This document shows positions 11,365 through 20,392 of a stretch of 64,000 nucleotides of DNA, one piece after another. The notes beneath the pieces were generated by a model. The model saw nothing but the letters and a program-made list of their open reading frames with translations, had not been told where the DNA came from and ran no database searches. Within the stretch, counting starts at the first letter, position 1. Every line of letters begins with the position of its first letter. The stretch comes from Tretioscincus oriximinensis (taxonomy: Eukaryota; Chordata; Lepidosauria; Squamata; Gymnophthalmidae): positions 673,031-737,030 of the forward strand of contig JAJVDF010000416.1 in assembly GCA_022410635.1 (NCBI GenBank), given 5' to 3'. Both the position numbers and the translations under genes were made by a program.

Positions 11365-11615
11365 ATGGAGGCCACACCATGAAGCAGGAATCTTTGCAAG
11401 CAACGGGGAGGGAGTGGGGAGCCTGATACTGTCCAGGAGACCCTGAAGAGCCATGACGTCAACTGTACAGACTCTGCGTTTTCCACTGCTGCCTCATGCG
11501 CCAGGCCAAGACCAGACACATAGCTGTGATCAGGAAATTGAACGGCGCTACCAAGTGGTGCCCTCTGTAGTGTGTGCCATGTGCTGCCTGTTTGGGATTA
11601 TCTACTGCTTCTTTG
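11365..11615 (+). CDS. TMEM198: TMEM198 exon 2: 5' UTR and start codon
   Basis: The acceptor CCTCTCCCAACAG ends at 11,364, and the donor TTTG/GTAAGC follows 11,615. Translation is placed at ATG 11,453 (GCCATGA, G at -3) because the resulting N-terminus [10 protein letters not shown] leads without a break into the family's first membrane segment ([20 protein letters not shown], residues 35-54). The exon contributes 163 coding bases and ends in phase 1. Two short upstream ORFs precede the start: 11,365-11,382 and 11,379-11,426. Confidence 0.9.
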
Positions 11616-14600
11616 GTAAGCATGGGTTATGGGGACAACTGGGAGCTGTTGCAAGCGGGTAGAGTAGAAGTGAATCTGAATCTGTAATATATATAGATGC
11701 AATGGGAGAAGTGACCTCACTGCTCTTTCTAGCCTATAAAGAACATTCTGGAAACGGTCAAAATGTGTGTAACAGCCATTAGATCTGTAGCATGAAGGGG
11801 CCCTTGGCACTCATGGTAACGAGGTGTTCTTAGCTTTAAGAACATAAGAAGAGCCATACTGGACCAGGCCAGAGCCCATCAAGTCCAGCATTCTGTGTCA
11901 CACAGAGGCCCACCAGATGCACCTGGGCAGTCCGAACAGAGGAAAGCAAAATATGCTCCTGTTCATGACTCCCTGTAAATGGTATTTCAAGAGTCCTGCC
12001 TGTTGCTCCATCCCGGAGGCAACATCCAGACATCCATCCTAGTATCCATTTATACCCGTGGTGTCCATAAACCTGTCTAGTCCAAAGGCACTGCCTAATG
12101 TTTTGTTAGTCCTTCCCAAATGAAGGACACATTTACTTTTATATGTTCAGTTCTTAATTTGTATTATTTCTGGATTAAACTTGTCCATAAGAACTGAAAT
12201 AGTTTTAAAAGTAAATCATCCTCAGGGCCCCATTTTCAAACTTTTAGATCAGTAGGATTCAGTGTTAGCACTTCTAGTCTTGCAGTGCAAAAAAGTCTTC
12301 ACTGTGATAGGCTCTGCATGTTCATATTTATTGCCAAAATTGTAGTTTAGCATATGAGCCTAGAGAACATTAAGTAAAATGTTCCATAACAATATGAAGT
12401 TTAGTATAAATGGTAAGCAAAAATACAATGGACCAGAAAAGCAGAATGCTTGAAACCAAATTTTTATCTCGCTCCAAAAAGCATGAGCAACATCAATGGT
12501 AACTCAGTATTGTTGGCACAAGATACACTTCTGAGAGGAGAAATCCCCAAAGCAATGCAACCTGGGTATTAACGCTGTGTGAATGTCCTTTTTCTATCGA
12601 GTTACCAGCAAGACCTCCCTAATTTACTGAAATTGGCATATATTTTCTAAAGTATCTGATCGTTCTTGTTATTTGCAATGCAGTGGATAACAGGTTGGCT
12701 TTTTAGTGGGAATTTTGAGATTTTGTCTATACACTGGAAGTGCAAAATGTCTCTGTAAAGTGGCATACCCATTGGAGGTCTAGATACTTAGATTTCAGTT
12801 CTTTTCCAAATAATCGCTCTAAAGTACAGTCTCTTCCAGGATGAATGACTGTGGTTGTGTAGAATGTTAGGTAGTCTTGAACTGAAGATTAAGCTTTTTA
12901 ATTAATGGTACTCCAAAGGAGTGGGAAGGAATTTGTCATTGTTAGAACAAGCAAATGAGAACCTTTCTCTTATCTTTCATTGCTGTTCCATATGCTCAAA
13001 TCTGCTTACTTCTTTCTTCAGGGTATCGATGCTTCAAGGCAGTGATGTTTCTAACAGGGCTGATGTTTGGCTCAGTGATCATCTTCATGCTCTGCTACAA
13101 AGAACGAGTGCTGGATACTCAATTGAGCGTGGAGGCTTCTGTGGGCATTGGCTTGGGCATTGGAGTGCTCTGTGGGCTGGTCACCATGCTGGTCCGCAGC
13201 GTTGGCCTTTTCATGGTTGGACTGCTACTAGGGCTGCTGCTGGCTGTGGCCGCCTTGATAGTGATGGAGCAGTTCTACCACCCACCGACTGTCTGGATCC
13301 CCATTGGTCTGTTGCTGGGTGTGGGCATGCTGTGTGCTGTGCTTACCCTGCAGTGGCAGCGCCTCTTCACCACTCTATCCACTGCTGTTTTTGGCAGCGC
13401 TGTCATGACTGCCACTGCTGATTATTTTGTGGAGCTCTTCCTGCTGCTTCAGTACGTTTATGAACGTGTCAAAGTAGCCCCTGCCCAGCCCATCTGCTGG
13501 TACAGTTGGGTCATTCTTGGCACTTGGCCTGTCCTAGCATTGTTGGGTGTCTTGGTGCAATGGAGAGTCACAGCCGAAGGATATTCACATACTGAAGGTG
13601 AGTGTGATGGTGCTAATGGGTTAGGGAAGAGGGGTGAATGGGCCCTGCAATGTTCACTTGTTGCTGAGCTATTTTTGTCATGCTACAAGTTCAACTGAGA
13701 TTTGTAAAAATAAGGAACTGTAGTTTAGGATCCCATGGGTTAATGATGCTTTATTGTCTAGCTTGCCTCAAACTATCCAAAATACAGTTCAGTGTACTAA
13801 TGAAAGCATTAAACATTTAAGGAGATTCCCTTAAATTAAAACAACCAGCAGCAGCAACATTCCTATCATGTAAAATGGTTAAGCAGTAGAATAGTTGCCT
13901 GTAGAACTCAATGGCAAATAATTTCCACATCTAAAAGTGCAGTGATGTGTCCTCGTGGTTGGTCAAGTCAGTTACAAAGACAGTGCTGTTCCCATTGTCT
14001 TTAAGGGCCTGAGGGAGAAGGTGAAAGTATTTTTTTAAAAATCGAGAAAGTGTTTTATTGGTGGTCTCAGTCGGTAAGAAATGGCCAATTTTGCATCTTG
14101 GCTACTGATGCTACCTAAGGTAGAGCACTGCTAATGAATCCAGGCACCACCTAGGTGTATCGTGCATGGTATCCAGGCATTCTACCAAAAACAAGTGGGA
14201 ATATGTTAGCTAACATCAGTGTGGTTATATTTGTGTCAGGCTTCACAAAGAATGAACGTGGATTTGGCTTTGCACTTTTGCATGTAGAGTTTCTTGCTGT
14301 TAAGTAACTGCCGTAGTTTGTGTTCATGTGGTTACACACGTTCATACACACGCAAACGAGTGTGTTCAAAGAAAAGATTTGCAGCCAGTTTTTAAAATCA
14401 ACTTTTTGAGCTGCCTCTGTAAAAGTTTAATGTAGCAATATTTCAGAAGTCCCTGGGATTTCCATTTTGATGTTAGGTCTCAGTTTTATCTATTTAGAAT
14501 TTCCTCACTATCCATTTTGTTTCCTATATTCAATCACTGGATGTTCAGAACTTTTTTTCCTGCTTACAAGAATTGGCTAGACAAGTGGCTTTATTTCCAA

Positions 14601-17600
14601 ATTTTATTTTCAAATGCTGCAACACTCAACGAAATTCCATCATCTTTTGCAAAACCAAAACATTTCCAGAATTAGGTATTAAAGTGATGGTTTGTTATGA
14701 ATGTATGGCATTCTTACGAGGCAAAAGGCAAACGTTAGGTTAAAAAGATTCAGCAATCCTAATTTCAGCTGAATTTTGTCAATTTGATTTATCCATGTAT
14801 TGAATTGATAGAAGAAAAGCCTTTGCTTGCATACTGGTAGATAATCCTTTAAGTTTGGTTTAGCTTTGGCAAAGAGGCCTCACCTTGTCAATAAATAATT
14901 ACAGATAAACTTTACTTTACAAGCTCCTGTTTTGCAGCATAATGTTTTTACAGGCACTCTTATTATTTCTATTGCCTCCTACTTTTCAAGCAAAAATTTG
15001 GTCTGAATTGGCTTGTAAAGACAAAGGGCTTTCAGCCTCAAAAGGCGACGTTTGAGAGGTGATCTGATTGAAGTGTACAAGATCATGCATGGGATGGAAA
15101 AGGTGAATAGAGAAAAATGCTTTCTCTATCGCACAACACTAGGACCAGGGGGCATTCCTTAAACTGTTGGGTAGAAAAGTGAGAACAGACAAAGGAAAGT
15201 ATTTTTTCCCCAGAGGGTCATCAGCCTGTGGAATTTACTTCCTGAAGAGGTAGTGATAGCTAACAGCTTGGATAGTTTCAAGACAGGACTAGACAGGTTT
15301 ATGGTCACCAAGGGTATAAATGGATACTAGGATGGATGTTTGGATGTTGCCTCCGGGATGGAGCAACAGGCAGGACTCCTGAAATACCATTTGCAGGGAG
15401 TCATGAACAGGAGCATATTTTGCTTTCCTCTGTTCAGACTGCCCAGGTGCATCTGGTGGGCCTCTGTGTGACACAGAATGCTGGACTTGATGGGCTGTGG
15501 CCTGATCCAGTATGGCTCTTCTTATGTTCTTATGTAATAATGGCTGTAACTGTTGTTCCATAAGGAAGGCTCAGCACCAAAGAATCAATGCTTTTGAGCA
15601 TTCCTTGGAGATCAGATGAGAACACTAAATGACATCAACACTGGTTGTTCATTAGAAGGTTAAATAATGAAGCTGAAGCTCAGATACTTTGGCCACATAA
15701 TGAGAAGACAGGACTCGGAAAAGGCCTTAATACTGGGGAGGGTTGAAGGTAAAAAGAGAAGAGAACATCCAAGAATGTGATGGGTATATAGTCATAGACA
15801 CAACAAACAAATTGTAAACTGTCAAAAATTTCCAAACGTTGCAGCTGACAGCTGAGAAGTGGAATTGTTTTTTTGCTCCATCCTTTTGCTTTTTTATTTT
15901 GTTTGAGGGCTTTACCCATTTTTTCAGCAAAAGCACATTTAGCTAAATGTATACAGAACATGTATAGCTTTAGTGAGAGGAAGCCACTCCATGAGAGGGG
16001 GAAATTGTTGAATGTGTGTTCTTGTGTGCTAATATTGATTATCTAAGTACTCCATAGGGCAGGACTGGTCAACCTGTCCTTCAGTTGCTTCTGAACTACA
16101 ACTTCCAGTACTCCACTTCCACCGTTGCATGCCAGTCCACAATAGAATGCTGGAAATTGCAGTTTAGAAACATCTGGACAACCACAAATGGAAAAACTTT
16201 TCATATTGAGCATGGGATTACATTTCCAGTTATTCCACATAATGCTTTGCTAATTAAGAATTTTGCTGATTTATTGTATATTTTCTGATATGAAAAAAGG
16301 AATTTTTTAATTCTCCATCAAGGGGCGAGTAGCACTAGAGACTAACAGTAGAAAAGTAGGTGGAATAAGCTTTCAAAGACACGTCTACAAAAGCTTACAC
16401 CACCTATGTTTCTACTGTTAGTTTTTAATGCTACTCGCTCCTTGCTCGACTTTCTACTAGACTAACACGGCTATTTCTCTGAAATTAATTCTCTCTGTCC
16501 CATGAAAAGGTTTCCATATTGGTACAAACTTTGGCTGCAGATTCATCAAAGATTTTTCACTTCCATTTTGGTTTTTTTCAGTGATTATAAGTCGCCAGCA
16601 GCGCCGTGTTCAGCTGATGCGGATCAAGCAGCGGGAAGAGCGCAAAGAGAAGAAGAAGAAGAAACGGCCGCATCCTCATCCCCACCTGCAACACAAGGCC
16701 CATCCACCAGAGCCTGCGTATCGCCGCAAGCCTAACCCTGTGCGTCGATTTGATGGCGATGTGCTCTCCCCAGTGAGTGAATGCCAGGGCCCTTCTGTGG
16801 AGGGTTAGGATAGTGCAAGAGAATGATGTGGGTGGAAAACACAACCAATATCATAAAGAGTTTTGTCTTTCAGATTGTTGGAAAGTGACATCCTTTTCCC
16901 TCCCCTTTGTTCGTGTTTCCGTTTTTTAGAACACGACTTCATTATTTCCATTTCTAAAGGACAGTGCCTTGTCTTAACACCATTTGCTTTCCACATCCTG
17001 TCTATGTAATTATGAGTAGTTTACAGCACTGTAGCTTAGCCATGAGTTTGACCTTTCCAAGTGTGTGTGTGTGAATTAAACCTGTTCTTCAGAATTGAAG
17101 GTTTAAAAGTTAAATGTGTGACCAGGACTTTAGCATCCGTCTTAAATGGAAAGAAAGTTTCCTAGAACAGGAATTGACGTGTAAATCTCAATACAATTAC
17201 ACTCCCTCAGAAAGTATAGCTAAGTAGGTTGGAGGTGCTGATTTCCTGTTTGAATCACCACTGTTATTAGAAGCTTCAGTGACATTTGTGACATTCATCA
17301 TAAACATGTTTTAAAAAGTGCTAAAATTCCCCATTTTTAGAAAACATAGCTGGAACAAAAGCAAATCTTTTTGTGAGGAAGCTTGATCCAGTCTCAGGGC
17401 AGCTGACATTTTCAGAAGGTCTAAAAGCTACTGAGGAACTCCCGATACTTTTTTTTTGCAAACCGAAATAAAAATACACAACCTGGCAGTTTGAGATCTT
17501 TGAACACATCTATCATAGTTTCCAAGTAGTGACACTTCTAGAAGAGGAGGTGGTAGCTAGCAGCATGGTTAGCTTTAAGACAGGATTAGAAAGGTTCATA

Positions 17601-18229
17601 GAAGCCAAGAGTATAAATAGCCACTAGGATGGATGTCTTGATGTTGCCTCTTGAGATGGAGCAACAGGCAGGATTCCAGAAATGTCGCTTGAGAACAGTT
17701 GAAGATTTTGTCTTCTTCTGTTCCAGACTGCCCAGGTACAATTGGTGGGCCTCTGTGTGAGATAGAATGCTGGACTAGATGGGCTCCAACCTGATTCAGC
17801 ACAGTTCCTCTTAGGTTCTTATTGAGCAGGAATGTTATTGTGTCACAGAGGTTAATTCAACTTCTGATGAGAGAGACGTTCTAGTGGCATCTTTAAGAGA
17901 CACTTAGAGGGACAACTGATTCATTGTTCTGAGAAGTCTTGGATAAGTAAGCAAAGCTTGAGCCTGCCCAAACTGAAGAGCAACAAGACTCTAAAGAATA
18001 TTTTCATACAGTAAAGCTTTGGCAAGAAAATGAGGAACAAAGCACAATAGGATTGTCACTTTATGCTTTTTTCCCCTTTCAGAGCTATATACAGAGCTTC
18101 CGAGAGCGACAGACGGGCTCCTCTCTCAACAGTCTCCTGGCCAATGCGCATGCTGCCATTGACATAGACTATGACTGTGGCTCCACTGTGCCCCTGACAA
18201 CAGGCTCAGGCCCTGCAATGCGAGTATAG
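11453..18229 (+). CDS. TMEM198: TMEM198, transmembrane protein 198 (four coding exons, complete)
   Basis: The coding sequence joins 11453-11615, 13022-13597, 16582-16772 and 18083-18229 (1,077 bases, 358 residues plus stop; the human protein is about 360). The frame is consistent across all three introns (phases 1, 1 and 0), and every junction is GT-AG. The product is a polytopic membrane protein with about seven hydrophobic segments between residues ~36 and ~240, then a basic cytoplasmic-type tail ([10 protein letters not shown] at ~267-276) and a conserved end ending MRV. In the literature TMEM198 associates with LRP6 and promotes its phosphorylation by casein kinase 1, so enhancing Wnt signalling. 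It faces OBSL1 tail-to-tail, as in mammals. Confidence 0.95.
11836..12110 (-). mobile_element. CR1 3' end, minus orientation, in TMEM198 intron
   Basis: It opens with the CR1 terminal ACATAAGAAGAGCCATACTG and then carries the reverse tail phrases CCAGCATTCTGTGTCACAC, GGCCCACCAGATGCACCTGG and GACATCCATCCTAGTATCC. It is close in sequence to the plus-strand copy ending near 15,540 and the minus copies at 32,170 and 50,505, which suggests a recently active subfamily. Confidence 0.85.
12111..13021 (+). other. TMEM198 intron, nothing further recognised
   Basis: AT-rich intron ending in the acceptor TTCTTTCTTCAG at 13,021. No other exon or repeat was identified. Confidence 0.5.
13022..13597 (+). 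CDS. TMEM198: TMEM198 exon 3: main membrane domain
   Basis: This 576-base exon enters in phase 1 (G/GG TAT) and encodes residues 55-246. Hydrophobic segments follow each other: [19 protein letters not shown], a glycine-rich [18 protein letters not shown], then [20 protein letters not shown], then [19 protein letters not shown], then [19 protein letters not shown], and finally a tryptophan-rich [18 protein letters not shown]. The donor GAAG/GTGAGT follows 13,597. A second plus-frame open reading of 166 codons in this exon is a shadow. Confidence 0.95.
13598..15020 (+). other. TMEM198 intron, nothing recognised
   Basis: AT-rich sequence with no exon-like open frame. The ORF-sized stretches lack splice signals and family similarity. 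Confidence 0.5.
15025..15540 (+). mobile_element. CR1 3' end, plus orientation, in TMEM198 intron
   Basis: It contains the end of the CR1 coding region (GAGAGGTGATCTGATTGAAG; GTCATCAGCCTGTGGAATTT) followed by the standard CR1 tail, and ends GCTCTTCTTATGTTCTTATG. It is 5' truncated. The tail is almost identical in reverse to 11,836-12,110, so the two copies form a ~260-base inverted pair around exon 3. Confidence 0.85.
15541..16306 (+). other. TMEM198 intron, mostly unrecognised
   Basis: No coding signal. The stretch 15,575-15,790 (ATGAAGCTGAAGCTCAGATACTTTGGCCACATAATGAGAAG and onward, described by its first words ATGAAGCTGAAGCTCAGATA) is reminiscent of the C-terminal region of another LINE family, but it is too short and broken to name. 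At about 16,055-16,180 there are opposed copies of a CTACAACTTCCAG motif. Confidence 0.4.
16307..16493 (+). mobile_element. Palindromic retroposon-like element with 9-bp target-site duplication
   Basis: This is the same family as 7,198-7,408 but in the opposite orientation. Opposed arms around about 16,385 carry AGTAGCACTAGAGACTAACA and its counterpart, and the right end reads GACTAACACGGCTATTTCTC then TGAAA. TTAATTCTC is repeated at 16,307-16,315 and 16,485-16,493, bounding the element at 16,316-16,484. It lies about 90 bases upstream of TMEM198 exon 4. Confidence 0.8.
16582..16772 (+). CDS. TMEM198: TMEM198 exon 4: basic cytoplasmic tail
   Basis: The acceptor TTTTTTTCAG ends at 16,581. The 191 bases encode residues 247-310 ([20 protein letters not shown], then the lysine run KKKKK at 270-274, then a His/Pro-rich stretch and [10 protein letters not shown]). 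The donor CCCA/GTGAGT gives a phase-0 junction. The lysine-rich and HPHPHPH stretch is the least conserved-looking part of the protein; the flanking SRQ-RRVQLM and [10 protein letters not shown] match the mammalian protein as known. Confidence 0.93.
16773..17539 (+). other. TMEM198 intron, nothing recognised
   Basis: AT-rich intron with no exon-like frame and a short TG run near 17,062. Confidence 0.5.
17540..17825 (+). mobile_element. CR1 3' end fragment, plus orientation, in TMEM198 intron
   Basis: It contains GAAGAGGAGGTGGTAGCTAG, GGATGGATGTCTTGATG, GGTACAATTGGTGGGCC and the terminal CTTAGGTTCTTATTG. It is 5' truncated and more diverged than the copy at 15,025. Confidence 0.8.
18083..18229 (+). 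CDS. TMEM198: TMEM198 exon 5: C-terminus and stop
   Basis: The acceptor TTCCCCTTTCAG ends at 18,082. The 147 bases encode [19 protein letters not shown], then an acidic DIDYDCG segment, and end MRV with stop TAG at 18,227-18,229. The SYIQSFR-RQTGSSL block is a hallmark of the TMEM198 C-terminus. Confidence 0.93.
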   Translation, partial: SYIQSFRERQTGSSLNSLLANAHAAIDIDYDCGSTVPLTTGSGPAMRV

Positions 18230-20384
18230 TCCATCTCCTACTACAAGGAAAACGAGGACGCTGTCTGTTCATATGTGCATGGGTCAGGTCATGTGCGTAT
18301 AAATCAGCGCCATCTTGCCATCAGAACTTGCAGCATACTCTTTGCATTCAAAAGCCCAGCCTGGGCATGCAGACGTAGTCCAGTATCTCTCAAACTGCAG
18401 ATATGTGAAATTCTCCCCAGTGCTACACTGAGCTGAACCACCTTGGACCTAGCAGCAAGGAAAGGCAGAGCAGTTGCTTGGGGCAAAGGGCTGAAGAGAG
18501 ACCTGGTTGCAACCTACTCAGGCTAAGACTGTGGAACACAGGACTCAAGAGGAAAAGGTTGCCCTTCATGAGAGGAGAAAGTAAAGATCCAGCTACCTGC
18601 ATGAAAGCGAAAAGAAGCTACAATATACTTCACTCACCATTACAGGACTGGCCTACAATTAGAAGGGCCCCGGGGTGTTCCATGCTGTTGTCATGCCTCA
18701 TGGTGAGCTTAGTCCTTGTCTTGCAGTTTCTCTTGACATGAACAGACACCCCAAGGACTAGCTGAGCAGCATTATGTGCCCACTGTGTGTTGGCAGTGGT
18801 AAGGTTTGACTCAGTTCACTCAGACTGGCTGGAGCAGCCAGCTCAGGGAAATGGGGCCCTCTGGGCCTGGGCCCATTGCCCATATCAGTGCCTGGCATTC
18901 TGTTTAAATGGGCGACTCAAGGAGGGAAGGGAGGAGGGTGGGGGATGGCAACTGGGCTGGGCAGTGTCATTGTCAAAAGTATGCGTGTGAGAGAAAGAGA
19001 GAGAGATTGAGCAAGTATGGACATTTGGCTGGTATCCAGGCAACAAGCCTTTTTGGTGTTCCTTCCCACTCCCTTCTCCTTTCTATTGTGAAGTGAGGAT
19101 AGGGCAGTGATGGACTGAGGAGAATACCTATGTACATACTCTTGTTGCAGTTATTTGTATTAATTTATTATTGACAAAGAGCTGGACCTGAAGAGCTCTG
19201 CTGGACCCAGGAAAATCGATACAAAAGTGGTGACAGGTTTTGGGCAGTCTTGTCTTTCCCTTCAGGCTCATATCTGTGCTTGGTTTTATACCTAGTGAGG
19301 GGAGAGGAACAGGTTCTTGGTTATCAGTTCTGCATATGGGATTTATTCCCTTGTCACCTCTGGGAGCTGCAAGTGAGTGAGATTTGAGTGGACTGGTGGA
19401 AAGGTGGATCCAGCAGAGCTCAGCAAGGCCTTTCCTCAATGGAGAAACTGCATGTTTCTGTCACCAATTGCCACTGTTGTCACCACAGAAACCTTGCACT
19501 CTTGTTATTTTTGTCCTTTCTTTTTGTATATGTGCCAAACGCTGCCAGGCTATGGCTGCGCAAGTAAAAAATACCAAAAAAATCCTTTGAGAGTAGCACT
19601 TCATACACGTACAGGAATACTTTAGAGATGAGGCATGTTTGGATCAGAGAGAGCAGCAGAAAAGAATCCAAGATGCATCCTAAATCTCCCACATAACAGA
19701 CTGAATGTGTTATTTCACACCAAGATTTTGTCTCACTGTCCTGGGTGAAGGATTACATAATGAATGAATCACGGTATATGTATTTTAGTACCTACACTGA
19801 AGTTTCTATGGGAAATGAAAAAGGAACAGATCGTAACCCATTCTTTTTGCTCTTCCTCAATAACTAACAAGGCACTATGCTGTTTCTCTTTTCAGTCTTC
19901 TGGTTCTCTTTCTTGTCTGACTTCTCATCTTCCACACTGTCAAGTCCTCCAGACACATGAGTCTATCTTTCCATGCAGGTGCCCTAATGAGAAGGCTTAA
20001 TCCCCAACTTTCATGAGTCTTGGTACTGTTTCAGTCTCTCTTAGCTCATTTAAAAAATCTGTGAAAGGAAAGCAGCGCCGTATCACCGGCACTTGATGTT
20101 CTCTATTTTCTGGATGCTCTAGGAGAGGCACTCTTCTTAGGAGCCTGAGGAATACAGTACCTTCAATCCCCCAAGAAGCACCAGTTCAAATAGGAATTGA
20201 GCACATTTAATAAAGTTTACCTTGTCATACAGCAGTAAGAGACAGGAAAAGGAATTGTGTGTGGCAATTTTTAACAGTCCATAAAACACATAAAAACACC
20301 AATCGCCTGGTCTCCACCTTCTCTTGAAAATCCTGGCCTTTCCCATAATCCTTATGGTTCTGGTGCTTTCAGGACATTCTGCTA
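18230..20384. other. Space between facing stop codons: 3' UTRs of TMEM198 and OBSL1
   Basis: No further coding sequence is seen. TMEM198 transcripts must end here on the plus strand and OBSL1 transcripts on the minus strand. Besides the signals at 20,206-20,214, minus-strand AATAAA also occurs near 19,342 and 19,163 (plus TTTATT). Use of those would make the two 3' UTRs overlap by about 1 kb. Confidence 0.55.
20206..20214. terminator. Overlapping bidirectional poly(A) signals
   Basis: The nine bases TTTAATAAA read AATAAA on the plus strand (20,209-20,214) and ATTAAA on the minus strand (20,206-20,211). A GT-rich stretch (TTGTGTGTGG near 20,255) follows on the plus side. On the minus side TGGTGCTTCTTGGGGG follows within 40 bases. 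They would end a ~2 kb TMEM198 3' UTR and a ~180-base OBSL1 3' UTR. Usage is inferred. Confidence 0.5.
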
Positions 20385-20392
20385 CTAGTGAT
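20385..20392 (-). CDS. OBSL1: OBSL1 last exon, two codons and stop
   Basis: The minus-strand acceptor TTTTTACAG sits just above 20,392. The preceding exon ends in phase 1 (G), so the codons are G/AT, CAC and TAG (20,387-20,385). The protein ends ...NLIVRDH. It is the first in-frame acceptor found downstream of exon Ig-p. The placement is inferred from splice signals, not from similarity. Confidence 0.55.

Noticed and set aside
12921..13421. 166-codon plus-strand open frame overlapping TMEM198 exon 3
   Set aside because: It is a shadow in another frame. The frame at 13,022-13,597 has the family sequence, hydrophobic segments and correct splice phases.
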